A stretch of DNA of 53,586 bases from a virus, in the IMG/VR virus record IMGVR_UViG_3300046524_000145, positions 1 through 53,586 of that record. One strand, given 5' to 3'. This document shows positions 24,559 to 33,300 of this stretch, in pieces (within the stretch, counting starts at the first letter, position 1; each line of letters begins with the position of its first letter). The notes beneath the pieces are model-generated. The model was given only the letters and a program-made list of their open reading frames with translations, was not told the origin of the DNA and did not search any database. A program made the position numbers and the translations under genes.

Positions 24559-26045
24559 CGATAGCCATTGATGTGACTGGCTACCGGCTGTCGGACGGCA
24601 CGTTGCAGACCCTTCGTTTTAGCGACGACGGGTTTATGACGCTGCCGTCCGACACGCCGGCAAACGCCTATTACGAGCCGCGCCTGAGTGCACCTCCGCA
24701 CTTTGCGCGGTCCCTTTTCAACACAGCGCTCGCCACGTTCGGCGCATCGCAATCGACGCCAGGCAATATCGTGCTCGAAAACAGCGATGGCGGGGCGGAT
24801 TACCTGCTGACCGACTACGCGTTCGACGGCCGGCCGTTCACGATCCGCGTTGGCACAATAGGCACGCCGTTCGCGCAGTGGACCGTGACGGCATCGGGCA
24901 CGCTGAGCGATGTAACGGTCAGCGATACGACGACGATCAGCCTGGTAGTCAATGACCGGCTGAAGACGCTGGCACTCACGCAGGTTAGGCCGACGTATGG
25001 CGGCACCAACGTGCTGCCGAATGGCGTCGATGGTACGGCAAACGATATGCAAGGGCAGTACAAGCCGCGAGTGTATGGCTCTGTGCTCAACATCGCGCCG
25101 AAGTGCGTCAACACGTCGAACCTGATCTATCAGGCGTCGGATCAGGCGAACTGCTCGATCACCGCGGTCTATGACAACGGCGTCTTGCTCACGCAGGATG
25201 CCGACTATCCCGACCTCGCGACGCTGCAATCGACGCAGCCGGCGTCAGGTCATTACCGGCGCTTTCAGGGCTATTTCCGCCTCGGCGCTAGTCCTGCATC
25301 GCAAGTCACGTGTGACGCAACGAGCGGCATGACGGCTGCGGCCAGCATCATGCAGCAGATCGCGCTCGACAGCGGCTTCACGTCGGCCGACATCAGCGCG
25401 GCTGACGTGACGGCGCTTAATGGGCTGAACTCAGCGCCGTGCGGCGTGTGGGCAGACGGTCAGACGACCGGGCAAACGCTGATGGACGCCATCGCTGGCA
25501 GTATCGGCGCTTACTACTCGTTCGACCGGTTCGGCATCTTGCGCATGGGGCGGCTCACGGCGCCGAGCGGCTCGCCGGCGGTGACGTTCGATGACGTGGT
25601 GCTCGAACAGGTCAACGTGAAGGAGGCGGGCATCCCCGTCTATCAGGTCACGATCGACTACGCGAAGAACTACACGACGCAGAACCAGCCGGCGGGCGCT
25701 GTCACGGTTGACCGGCGCGCATGGCTCGCGCAGACGTTCCGCACCCAGATTGCAACGAACGCCGCGCTGCAAACCGCGTGGCCGTCCGCGACAACGCAGG
25801 TGTACGACACCGGGCTTATCAACGCATCCGACGCACTGGCCGAAGCAAATCGACGGCTCGCGCTGCTCGGGCGTCGCCTGCTGATGACCGTTGACATCGA
25901 CCTGTCGCAACTCGGCACGCTCGACCTCGGCAGCGTGGTCGCGTTCACATATCCGCGCTATGGGCTGCCGTCAAAGCTGATGGTGGTCGTCGGCGTGGAC
26001 GCGGGCGCAGATACGCATCTAGCAACACTCACGCTATGGGGGTGA
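24555..26045 (+). CDS. Tail tip / baseplate protein
   Basis: 496 aa, coupled by ATGA to the tape measure. It is beta-rich with repeated Ser/Thr/Asp stretches (DVTVSDTTTISLVVNDRLKT), consistent with a tail tip protein downstream of the tape measure. The segment SLFNTALATFGASQSTPGNI and the QIALDSGFTSADISAADV block recur in related siphophages by memory. The specific role (distal tail or tail lysin) cannot be determined from sequence alone. Confidence 0.65.
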   Translation: MTIAIDVTGYRLSDGTLQTLRFSDDGFMTLPSDTPANAYYEPRLSAPPHFARSLFNTALATFGASQSTPGNIVLENSDGGADYLLTDYAFDGRPFTIRVGTIGTPFAQWTVTASGTLSDVTVSDTTTISLVVNDRLKTLALTQVRPTYGGTNVLPNGVDGTANDMQGQYKPRVYGSVLNIAPKCVNTSNLIYQASDQANCSITAVYDNGVLLTQDADYPDLATLQSTQPASGHYRRFQGYFRLGASPASQVTCDATSGMTAAASIMQQIALDSGFTSADISAADVTALNGLNSAPCGVWADGQTTGQTLMDAIAGSIGAYYSFDRFGILRMGRLTAPSGSPAVTFDDVVLEQVNVKEAGIPVYQVTIDYAKNYTTQNQPAGAVTVDRRAWLAQTFRTQIATNAALQTAWPSATTQVYDTGLINASDALAEANRRLALLGRRLLMTVDIDLSQLGTLDLGSVVAFTYPRYGLPSKLMVVVGVDAGADTHLATLTLWG

Positions 26046-26046
26046 C

Positions 26047-26898
26047 GTGGCAAACGTCCTACTGGCATTTCCAAACCTGACCGACGGTTCGACGCTTTCC
26101 GGAGGCAGTTGGCAGGCTCCGCTCACGAACCTGCAAGACCGACGGCTCGCGCGCGTCGCACGCACGACCGACTGCACGACGCCGAACACGCAGTTCGCCG
26201 TCGACCTCGGCAAGGACAAGAAGCTGCAACTGGTCGCGCTCGCAAGCCACAACCTGAGCACACAAGGCCAATGGCGCGTGCTGATGGGCGATGACCCGAC
26301 GTTTGTCACGAACAAGTACGACTCAGGCTGGCAAGTCGCATGGCCCGTCGTCTATCCGTTTGGCACGCTCGAATGGGAAGACGATAACTGGTGGGATGGC
26401 ACCGTTTCGCAAGACGACCGCGCTGGCTATCCGGGAATCCTGCTCAACGTGCTGCCTAACATCGTACTCGCGCGCTACGTGCAGGTGCTGTTCAACGATA
26501 CGGCGAACACAGCCGGCTTTCTGCAATTCGGCCGCCTGTTCCTGTCGCCTAGCTGGCAGCCGGCGACGAATATGCAGTACGGCGCATCGATGAATTGGGA
26601 GACGGACACAGCAGTCAAGCGCTCGCTCGGCAGCGTGCCGTATTTCGATCGCAAGGCGCCGCGCCGCGTGCACAAGCTGACACTTCCGTACCTGTCTGAT
26701 TCCGAAGCGAAGGCGCAAGTCTTCGAAATGCAACGGAAGCTCGGTATGGACGGCGAACTGCTCGTCGCATGGGACCCAAACGACGCACTGAACCTGATCC
26801 GGCAATCGTTCGTAGGCCGCATGCGCGCGCTCAATCCGATCACGACCGTGATTCAGGGCTTCAACAGCAACGCATTCGAAATTGAGGAAACTTCCTGA
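26047..26898 (+). CDS. Tail tip protein
   Basis: 283 aa from a GTG preceded by GGGGTGA. The first 150 residues look like a discoidin/carbohydrate-binding beta-sandwich (TQFAVDLGKDKKLQLVALAS, GQWRVLMGDDP, YVQVLFNDTANTAGFLQFGR). It is often annotated as a phage tail protein next to tape measure and tip. It may contact the host surface. It overlaps the next gene at 26898. Confidence 0.65.
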   Translation: MANVLLAFPNLTDGSTLSGGSWQAPLTNLQDRRLARVARTTDCTTPNTQFAVDLGKDKKLQLVALASHNLSTQGQWRVLMGDDPTFVTNKYDSGWQVAWPVVYPFGTLEWEDDNWWDGTVSQDDRAGYPGILLNVLPNIVLARYVQVLFNDTANTAGFLQFGRLFLSPSWQPATNMQYGASMNWETDTAVKRSLGSVPYFDRKAPRRVHKLTLPYLSDSEAKAQVFEMQRKLGMDGELLVAWDPNDALNLIRQSFVGRMRALNPITTVIQGFNSNAFEIEETS

Positions 26899-27659
26899 TG
26901 ACGAACACAGTAACTTTTCCGACCAACGTCGGCGGCGATGGCTCGACCGTCACTGACGACAGCAACGCGACGACTGGCCTTGCGAATGGCGGCTTTCGCG
27001 CGCGGCTCCTGCCGATGTTCACGCAGGTCGTCAACATTGCAACTTGGGTGATCGCGCAGGTGGCGGCGGCGGCGGCCAGCGCCGCGAATGCGTTAGCGAG
27101 CGCGCAGGCAGCGAATACGTCAGCGGGCAACGCGAGCACGTCGGCAGGCGCCGCGTCGACGAGCGCAGCGAATGCCCTAGCCAGTGCGCAGGCAGCGGCG
27201 GCATCTTCGCCCCTCCCGTCAGTCACCGGCAACGCGGGAAAAATCCTGTCGACCGATGGCAGCACGTCGATCTGGAAGACGCTCACGCAGTTGCTCGCGA
27301 GCGGCGCGACGTTCGGCGGCAAGGCGCACTTCACGGCGATGGACACCGCATCGGCTGCGCTCGGCAACGCGTCGGGCGCAGTGTCGATCGATTGCTCGGC
27401 GGCGCAGGCATACAGCTTCACGCCGACCGCCGCCGTGACGCTCTCGTTCACGAACCCGCCCGCCGCGAACACCTCGCAAGTGATCCTGCTCAAGGTGACG
27501 AACGGCGGCGCATTCACGCTCTCGTTCCCGGCTGGCACCAAGTATCCCGGCGGCGCACTCGGCACGCTCACGTCCTCGGGCGTGGACTGGCTCGGCGTGG
27601 CGTATGACGCTGGTCTGTCGGCGTGGGTCGTGTTCGTTCTTGGCAAGGCGGTCGCATGA
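26898..27659 (+). CDS. Tail fibre-like protein with Ala/Ser helical repeats
   Basis: 253 aa. Residues 55-105 are an Ala/Ser/Asn repeat of about 7-10 residue periodicity (SAANALASAQAANTSAGNAS), forming a long trimeric-fibre-type helix. The rest is beta-rich with a receptor-type closing segment (GTKYPGGALGTLTSSGVDWL) typical of phage tail fibre tips. It is the first gene of the fibre block. Confidence 0.7.
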   Translation: MTNTVTFPTNVGGDGSTVTDDSNATTGLANGGFRARLLPMFTQVVNIATWVIAQVAAAAASAANALASAQAANTSAGNASTSAGAASTSAANALASAQAAAASSPLPSVTGNAGKILSTDGSTSIWKTLTQLLASGATFGGKAHFTAMDTASAALGNASGAVSIDCSAAQAYSFTPTAAVTLSFTNPPAANTSQVILLKVTNGGAFTLSFPAGTKYPGGALGTLTSSGVDWLGVAYDAGLSAWVVFVLGKAVA

Positions 27660-29551
27660 GCCATCGCGCACTTTTGGCCGCTGCGGGGGCGCAGGCAAAA
27701 CTCTACTCTGAAGATGTTTTTTCGGCCTACACCTATACAGGCAATGGCTCGACGCAGACGATCACGAATGGGATCGATTTGACGAAGGGCGGCTTGATAT
27801 GGAGCAAGAGTCGTAGTTCTTCGAACGGCCACGGGCTCAGCGATACGGTTCGAGGCATATCGAGCACGCTGTCGACCAATTCGGCTATTGGCGAACAGGC
27901 AAACGCGAGCGATGTTTTAAGCGTCTCCTCGACAGGATTCGGGCTGGGGTTTGTTGGCGGATTCAGCAATAGTGCGGGCAACACCTACGCCTCCTGGACC
28001 TTCCGCCGCGCCCCCAAGTTCTTCGACGTAGTGACCTGGACCGGCGACGGCACGAGCAACCGGCAGATTCTGCACGCGCTTGGCATCGCCCCCGGCATGG
28101 TGACGGCGAAGCGGCGCGACTCGACAGGCGATTGGGCTGTGTGGCACCGCTCAGCGACGGGCGACCTATATCTCGATACGACTGCCGTGCAGACCGGCTC
28201 GTTCACGCAGATTACGGCAGCGAGTGCGACGACGTTCTCTGTGTCGGGTAACGCGAACATCCTGAACGCGACCTATGTCGCCTACGCGTGGGCGCATGAC
28301 CCGGATACGGTCAATGGGATCGTGCAGTGTGGGACGTTCACGGCGGATGGGAGCGGCAATGCGACGGTGAGCCTCGGGTGGGAGCCGCAGTATGTGATGG
28401 TGCGGAATCCGTCTGGAGCGGCAAATTGGCTGATTTTGGACAGTGCCCGCGGGGGATTGCTGGCGGCGCCGTCAACATCGGATGCGTTTCTGTCGGCCAA
28501 TACGAGCAGTGCCGAGACAACCCTCGGTCAGACATTCGCGCCAACTGCGGCTGGTTTCAGTGCCGTCATGACGGCCAGTCAAACCTACATCTACCTCGCC
28601 ATCCGACGCGGCCCGATGCGCACGCCGACGAGCGGGGCGAGTGTGTATAACGCGATTGCGCGAACGGGAACGGGTGCGGCTGCAACAGTGACGGGCGTGG
28701 GGTTTGCGCCGGATTTGGTGATCGACCAGGTTCGATCTTCATCTGGCGCCACCACTCCATGCATTTGGGACCGGTTGCGTGGGCCATTGCGGTATGTCAC
28801 GGCTTTGGGACCTATTGCCGAGAACTCGTCAAGCACCGACACATTGATGTCATTCGACCCTGGCGGATTAACGCTGGGCGCTGATGCCGGCGGCCTTATC
28901 AACAACGCTGGGCGTACTTTCATCAACTGGCTGTTCGCTCGTGCTCCCGGTTTCTTCGATGTCGTTTGCTACAAGGGCACCGGAGCGAATCAGACGCTCG
29001 CGCATAACCTCGGCATAGCGCCGGGGATGATGTGGATAGTGGATCGCACGACAGCGAACGATTGGAACGTGTATCACTCCGCGCTAGGCGCGGGCAAGTC
29101 GCTTGTCTTGGACTCCAACGCGATCTCCGCAACCGACACGACCTTCCTGAACAACACGGCACCGACCGCAACCAGTTTCACGGTTGGGGCGAAGGTGAAC
29201 ACGAACCAGAGTGGCGACAACCTCATAGCCTATCTGTTCGGCGCGCTTGCTGGCATCAGTTCCATCGGCAGCTATACCGGCAACGGCGCAACGCAGACGA
29301 TCAACTGCGGCTTCGCCAGCGGCGCGCGTTTCGTGCTCATCAAGCGCACCGATTCGGTAGGAGATTGGGTTGTGCTCGACACCGCGCGCGGCATCATTAG
29401 CGGAAACGACCCATATCTGCTTCTCAATAAGAACGTCGCCGAAGTCACAACAGCCGACCTGCTCACCCCGCAATCCGTAGGCTTCGGCCTCACGTCGAAC
29501 GCGCTCGTCAACGCGAACGGCGGAACCTTCATCTACTTCGCAGTGGCATAG
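27656..29551 (+). CDS. Tail fibre with repeated beta modules (DUF7483-like)
   Basis: 631 aa. About five to six modules of 90-110 residues recur. Each has a start like YTGNGSTQTITNGID or YKGTGANQTLAHNLG, a core GIAPGMV/GFAPDLV, then KRRDSTGDWAVWH or RTTANDWNVYHSA, and a closing Y-x-x-x-A(W/L)-x-F/A. The module type matches DUF7483 of tail fibres. It is likely the main receptor-binding fibre. It is coupled by ATGA to the preceding fibre. Confidence 0.75.
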   Translation: MSHRALLAAAGAQAKLYSEDVFSAYTYTGNGSTQTITNGIDLTKGGLIWSKSRSSSNGHGLSDTVRGISSTLSTNSAIGEQANASDVLSVSSTGFGLGFVGGFSNSAGNTYASWTFRRAPKFFDVVTWTGDGTSNRQILHALGIAPGMVTAKRRDSTGDWAVWHRSATGDLYLDTTAVQTGSFTQITAASATTFSVSGNANILNATYVAYAWAHDPDTVNGIVQCGTFTADGSGNATVSLGWEPQYVMVRNPSGAANWLILDSARGGLLAAPSTSDAFLSANTSSAETTLGQTFAPTAAGFSAVMTASQTYIYLAIRRGPMRTPTSGASVYNAIARTGTGAAATVTGVGFAPDLVIDQVRSSSGATTPCIWDRLRGPLRYVTALGPIAENSSSTDTLMSFDPGGLTLGADAGGLINNAGRTFINWLFARAPGFFDVVCYKGTGANQTLAHNLGIAPGMMWIVDRTTANDWNVYHSALGAGKSLVLDSNAISATDTTFLNNTAPTATSFTVGAKVNTNQSGDNLIAYLFGALAGISSIGSYTGNGATQTINCGFASGARFVLIKRTDSVGDWVVLDTARGIISGNDPYLLLNKNVAEVTTADLLTPQSVGFGLTSNALVNANGGTFIYFAVA

Positions 29552-29559
29552 GAGAAAAC

Positions 29560-30195
29560 ATGGAATACCGAATCCGCGCCACTGGCGCAGTCGTATCCGA
29601 AGCTGAGTTGCGTGTAGCGCATCCGGACAGCGTGCTGCCGTCGCCTTTGACGCCTGACGCGCTCGAATTTGCGGGCGCTGACGCCGTGCTCGAAGCACCG
29701 GCACCGGCCATCACCGCCGCGCAGACGGTCACGCGCAACGGCGTGACGCAGGACGCTGGCGGCAATTGGGTGACGGCCTGGGCCGTGACCGACATGAGCG
29801 CCGATCAGGTCGCAGCGCTGCTCGCGTCGGTAAAGGCTTCGCAAACGGCCATCGTGTCGGCCGCCTGCCAAGCGACCATCGTCGCGGGCTTCACGTCATC
29901 GGCACTCGGCGCGGCGCATACGTATCCGGCCAAACCGACCGATCAGCAGAACTTGAACGCATCGGTCGTCGCGTCGATCCTTCCCGGCGTGGCTGCGGAC
30001 TGGACGACGCCGTTCTGGTGCGCTGACTATACCGGGACATGGGCTTACGTGATGCACACGGCTGCGCAGATTCAGCAGGTGGGCGTCGATGGCAAGGCGG
30101 AGATTCTCGCGTGCCTGACGAAGAATCAGCAGCTTGCCGCGCAAATCGACGCAGCGACGACGGTCGAAGCGGTGCGCGCGATTAACTGGAGCTAA
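29560..30195 (+). CDS. Fibre assembly-like protein (DUF4376-like)
   Basis: 211 aa. The opening (MEYRIRATGAVVSEAELRVA) and the closing half (AACQATIVAGFTSSALGAAH, TYPAKPTDQQNLNASVVASI) resemble the DUF4376 and tail-fibre assembly proteins. They follow fibre genes and may act as chaperone or minor tip protein. GGAG lies 5 nt before the ATG. Confidence 0.65.
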   Translation: MEYRIRATGAVVSEAELRVAHPDSVLPSPLTPDALEFAGADAVLEAPAPAITAAQTVTRNGVTQDAGGNWVTAWAVTDMSADQVAALLASVKASQTAIVSAACQATIVAGFTSSALGAAHTYPAKPTDQQNLNASVVASILPGVAADWTTPFWCADYTGTWAYVMHTAAQIQQVGVDGKAEILACLTKNQQLAAQIDAATTVEAVRAINWS

Positions 30196-30197
30196 CT

Positions 30198-30494
30198 ATG
30201 AGCCGACTCAAGCTGCTGATGGTGTGGGCGCTGTGCACGCTTGCCGCGCCGATCCTGTCTATCGCGATGCTCTGCCAAGCCACATTCGGATCAACCGATC
30301 GCGCGCTGTCGATGGCAGTCGCGCAGGACGAGTGCGGCAATGCGCTGTTCGGCGGCGCTCGTGGCGAGACGATCTCGACACGCACCGGCAACGCGCTGAT
30401 TCAGGGCAGGCGCTGGGCGAAGATCGCGGCGCCATGCATCGACGCACTGTTCGGTGCCGGGCACTGTTTGGCAAACGCAACACTGCCTCACTGA
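30198..30494 (+). CDS. Small conserved phage membrane protein
   Basis: 98 aa. The first 25 residues are hydrophobic (LLMVWALCTLAAPILSIAML), followed by the conserved-looking DRALSMAVAQDECGNALFGG and GETISTRTGNALIQGRRWAK. I recognise it as a recurring 95-100 aa phage protein sitting beside lysis genes, of unknown role. It starts 2 bp after the upstream stop and ends before a terminator. Confidence 0.65.
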   Translation: MSRLKLLMVWALCTLAAPILSIAMLCQATFGSTDRALSMAVAQDECGNALFGGARGETISTRTGNALIQGRRWAKIAAPCIDALFGAGHCLANATLPH

Positions 30495-30525
30495 CTCCTG
30501 TAAAGGCTCACCAATACGTGCAACC

Positions 30526-30547
30526 AGCCGCCTTCGGGCGGCTTTTT
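30526..30547 (+). terminator. Intrinsic terminator before lysis genes
   Basis: AGCCGCC-TTCG-GGCGGCT is a 7-bp stem with a stable TTCG loop followed by TTTT. An almost identical hairpin occurs at 31491-31511. Confidence 0.85.
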
Positions 30548-30562
30548 CTTTTGTGGAGCCGC

Positions 30563-30829
30563 ATGGACTTAAACATTCTGAATGGCTGGCTGATCCTGTT
30601 CGCGGGTGGCTGCGGCGTCGTGCTGTGGTGGCTGTTCCGAACGCTTCACGCGCGCGTCGAAAGAGCGGAGCAGACGACAGCAGCTCTCGCGCTACACGTC
30701 GCCGAAGAATACGTGTCAGTGAAGCGCTTCGATGCGTATTCCGATCGCTTTGATGCTGCTGTCGGCGCTATCTTCGCCAAGCTCGACAAGGTGTACGACA
30801 AGCTCGAAGCGAAGGCTGACAAAAAATGA
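30563..30829 (+). CDS. Membrane-anchored coiled-coil protein
   Basis: 88 aa starting at 30563 (GGAG at 5 nt). One N-terminal membrane span (WLILFAGGCGVVLWWLFRTL) is followed by a charged helix (ERAEQTTAALALHVAEEYVS). It directly precedes and overlaps the endolysin by ATGA, so it likely takes part in lysis as a holin or accessory. No specific family is recognised. Confidence 0.55.
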   Translation: MDLNILNGWLILFAGGCGVVLWWLFRTLHARVERAEQTTAALALHVAEEYVSVKRFDAYSDRFDAAVGAIFAKLDKVYDKLEAKADKK

Positions 30830-31470
30830 CGATCACGCCAGCACTGCTCACCGCTGCGTGTGGCGCGACACCCGCCAATGCCGCCAAGTACGCGGCCCCC
30901 TTGAGCGCCGCCTGCGATCGCTTCTCGGTGAATACACCGCAACGCATCGCCGCGTTTCTCGCTCAAGTGGGCCATGAATCGGGCGCCTTGTCCGCGACTG
31001 TCGAGTCGTTCAATTACAGCGTCGCGGGCTTGGCGGCCACGTTCCGCCGGATGACGCCGGCACTCGCGGCCACGCTCGGGCGGCAACCGGGCGAGAAGTC
31101 CGTTCCGCTTGCCCGTCAGCAGCGCATCGCGAACATCGTCTATGCGAGCCAGTACGGCAACGGCGAAGCGGCGAGCGGCGACGGCTGGGCGTATCGCGGC
31201 AGTGGGCTGATACAGCTCACGTTCCACGACAACTACAAGGCGTTCGGCGACGCGATCCACCTGGATCTCGTCGGCACGCCCGACAAGTTGCGCGCGGACC
31301 CGGCGCTGTGTGCGCTGTCGGCCGGATGGTTCTGGCAGACGAACGGCTGCAACACGCTGGCCGACGCCGGTTCATTCGACAGCATCACGCGGCGCATCAA
31401 CCCCGCCATGAGGGGTGCCGACCAGCGCAGGGCGCTGTACGCCGCTGCGCGGCATGCGCTCGGCATCTGA
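30826..31470 (+). CDS. Endolysin, GH19 chitinase-type lysozyme
   Basis: 214 aa with no signal peptide. Catalytic-type glutamates fall in VGHES (E51) and ATVESFNYS (E60), and the GLIQLT and ITRRIN segments are typical of GH19 phage lysozymes, which cut peptidoglycan glycan strands. It depends on a holin for access. It ends before a terminator. Confidence 0.92.
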   Translation: MTITPALLTAACGATPANAAKYAAPLSAACDRFSVNTPQRIAAFLAQVGHESGALSATVESFNYSVAGLAATFRRMTPALAATLGRQPGEKSVPLARQQRIANIVYASQYGNGEAASGDGWAYRGSGLIQLTFHDNYKAFGDAIHLDLVGTPDKLRADPALCALSAGWFWQTNGCNTLADAGSFDSITRRINPAMRGADQRRALYAAARHALGI

Positions 31471-31490
31471 CCCCAACCACTCCACGAGAG

Positions 31491-31511
31491 CCGCCTTCGG
31501 GCGGTTTTTTT
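31491..31511 (+). terminator. Intrinsic terminator after endolysin
   Basis: CCGCC-TTCG-GGCGG followed by a run of seven T residues. It is nearly the same hairpin as at 30526-30547, so the two flank the 30563-31470 gene pair. Confidence 0.8.
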
Positions 31512-31955
31512 ATGCCTATGCAAATCCCGCACGAGCACGAGCAGTCTGAAACGCTGCACATCAGCATCTTCTATCCGGACCATCCGCCGCGCACCGAGTC
31601 CGCACTGTTCCGCAAGACGAAGCACCACCTGGTGGCGGTGCTCGACACGCCGTGCTGGGTGTGCGGCACGAAGGAGAGGCGCGAGGTGCACCACTGGCAC
31701 GCCGAATGGGCCGACAGCGAGGGCATCGATTGGGACAAGATGCGCGCGCTGCATCCCGGCTTCGACTGGTCGACGTTCAAAGAGCCGTCCGACTTCATCG
31801 ACAGCGAATACAACATGCGCATTCTCTGCGAGCGTCATCACCGCGGCATCAACCACGGTATCCACATGATCCCGCTGCCGATGTGGGAAATGCAGCGCAT
31901 CCAGCGCGCCGACTTCGTGTTTTCGCCGGATGAGCCCGCGTCAAAGAATGGGTAG
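31512..31955 (+). CDS. HNH-like zinc-finger nuclease or relative
   Basis: 147 aa from ATG 31512 (second ATG at 31518), which starts inside the terminator T-run with no clear ribosome site, so the exact start is doubtful. A CWVCGT pair, VHHWHAEWA and then NMRILCERHHRGINHGIH are the Cys/His pattern of the HNH family. Late-region HNH proteins assist packaging or act as homing nucleases. It overlaps the leftward gene at 31941 by 15 bp. Confidence 0.65.
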   Translation: MPMQIPHEHEQSETLHISIFYPDHPPRTESALFRKTKHHLVAVLDTPCWVCGTKERREVHHWHAEWADSEGIDWDKMRALHPGFDWSTFKEPSDFIDSEYNMRILCERHHRGINHGIHMIPLPMWEMQRIQRADFVFSPDEPASKNG

Positions 31956-32423
31956 AAGTCGAGCAACGCCAACGATAAAGGCGATAAGGGATGCGAGTGC
32001 TAGAAGCCAATTGAGTGCGACATATCCCTTGTTCGCCACCTCAGCTATCGCTTGGGTCGGAGCCCGACTTTGAATTACGTCGCCATAGCGTCGCGACATA
32101 CTTCTGAGCGTTAGGATTCCTGTTACATACCCGCTTGCAAGCGCAGCAAACGCAATCGCGATCCCTACGAGAAAGGCGGCCCCGGCGTGAGTTGCGGCGA
32201 CCTTTGGGGCGTAAGCGGTCGCGCTATACATGGCCACGACGCCGGCCAAGCCTGCAGCGTTGAGCACGATCAAATGCTTGATGGTCTCTAGCGCCCACTG
32301 CAATAGCTGCTCCATTACGACCTTAAGGATGTCGAGCAAAAACGCTCGGATGTAGTCCTGGGTCTCCTGGGGCGCGTCTTTCAGATAGGTCGGAGCTTCC
32401 TGATTTTTCTTCTTTCCCCACAT
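31941..32423 (-). CDS. Multi-pass membrane protein inserted between lysis genes (moron)
   Basis: 160 aa with AGAGGAG before the ATG. Three clear membrane spans are present (HLIVLNAAGLAGVVAMYSAT, GAAFLVGIAIAFAALASGYV, ALNWLLALASLIAFIVGVAR). The gene runs against the surrounding lysis genes, convergent with the HNH gene and divergent from the holin-like gene. This position is typical of a lysogeny-expressed moron such as superinfection exclusion or a conversion factor. No known family is recognised. Confidence 0.6.
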   Translation of the reverse strand: MWGKKKNQEAPTYLKDAPQETQDYIRAFLLDILKVVMEQLLQWALETIKHLIVLNAAGLAGVVAMYSATAYAPKVAATHAGAAFLVGIAIAFAALASGYVTGILTLRSMSRRYGDVIQSRAPTQAIAEVANKGYVALNWLLALASLIAFIVGVARLLPIL

Positions 32424-32480
32424 GTGAACTCCTCTTTTGCCTGTGGTCGATTGATAACTAACGCATTCGATTGCGAACTT

Positions 32481-32690
32481 ATGCTCAAAAAACTATTGCA
32501 ACTAGTCACTGGCGACGACAACGCTACGCTCGAGCCGAGCTATTTCTGGAGCGCGGTCGCGCTGCTAATCGGATTCGGCCTTGAAGTCTACTGCACGCTG
32601 ACAGGCAAGCCATTCGACTTGCAGGCGTACGGCATCGGCGCGGCTGCGCTGTTGGCCGGTCTCGGCGTGTCCGCAAAACTTGGCAAGTGA
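32481..32690 (+). CDS. Holin-like protein
   Basis: 69 aa from ATG 32481 (no strong ribosome site; an upstream ATG at 32424 is in frame). Two hydrophobic segments (YFWSAVALLIGFGLEVY and YGIGAAALLAGLGVSAK) fit a class II holin. It lies directly before Rz. Its distance from the endolysin is caused by the inserted leftward gene. Confidence 0.6.
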   Translation: MLKKLLQLVTGDDNATLEPSYFWSAVALLIGFGLEVYCTLTGKPFDLQAYGIGAAALLAGLGVSAKLGK

Positions 32691-32697
32691 GGCACAC

Positions 32698-33234
32698 ATG
32701 ATCGCACTCGGATTGATAGGCCGCTTCATCGCGGCTCACTGGCGCGCGGCGCTCGTTGCGCTCGTCGTCTGCGCGCTGTTCGCGCTCGGCTGGCATCAGG
32801 GCGCTGCGCACGTCGGCGCGCAATGGACGGCGGAGAGGACGCAGGAGCAAGCCGCGCAGGCCAAAGCGCTATCCGCAGCGCTCGCCAATCAGAAGGCCGC
32901 AGAGGGGAAGGTCGCGGCCATCGACAAACAATTCACAGATGAGGTTTCACGCCATGCGAACGACATTCTTACTTTGCGTGCTCAGCTTGCTTCTGGTGCT
33001 GACCGGGTGCGCGTCCACGTTGCCAGTTGTGCCGCCCCAGGCCAAAGCGCCAGCGCCGCCGGCAGCGCTGATGGTCCCCCCGCCGTCGCAGACCTCGCTG
33101 GACCGGCTGCGGACGGCGTTGCAGAAGTAGCGGGCGACGACCAGCGCGAGATCGACAAGCTGGTCGGATTGCAGAACTATGTGCGGGCGATGCAGGAAAA
33201 GGGGTTCATCGAGCAGGGCGACGCGACCAAGTAG
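32698..33234 (+). CDS. Rz-like i-spanin
   Basis: 178 aa. An N-terminal membrane anchor (FIAAHWRAALVALVVCALFA) is followed by a periplasmic coiled coil (ERTQEQAAQAKALSAALANQ) and a C-terminal helix. That is the i-spanin design, which spans the periplasm to fuse inner and outer membranes at lysis. A second gene is embedded in another frame (Rz1). An ATG at 32680 is also in frame; GAGGCACAC supports 32698. Confidence 0.8.
   Translation: MIALGLIGRFIAAHWRAALVALVVCALFALGWHQGAAHVGAQWTAERTQEQAAQAKALSAALANQKAAEGKVAAIDKQFTDEVSRHANDILTLRAQLASGADRVRVHVASCAAPGQSASAAGSADGPPAVADLAGPAADGVAEVAGDDQREIDKLVGLQNYVRAMQEKGFIEQGDATK
32954..33130 (+). CDS. Rz1-like o-spanin lipoprotein, embedded in Rz
   Basis: 58 aa in the +1 frame within the Rz gene. 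The signal sequence runs FLLCVLSLLLVLTGC with lipobox LTGC, then a Pro-rich mature part (VVPPQAKAPAPPAALMVPPP). This is the classic embedded o-spanin layout. GAGG lies 9 nt before the ATG at 32954. Confidence 0.82.
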   Translation: MRTTFLLCVLSLLLVLTGCASTLPVVPPQAKAPAPPAALMVPPPSQTSLDRLRTALQK

Positions 33235-33238
33235 GGCG

Positions 33239-33273
33239 CAAAAAACCCGCCGAGCATTTCTGCGGGGCGGGTT
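33239..33273 (-). terminator. Terminator between convergent genes
   Basis: AACCCGCC (33244-33251) pairs with GGCGGGTT (33266-33273). Reading leftward, the stem is followed by TTTTTT. Reading rightward, only a weak T tract follows. It would end leftward transcription from 33301 and could serve both directions. Confidence 0.7.
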
Positions 33274-33300
33274 GTCTTGTCGCGTCACTGGTGGATGCTG

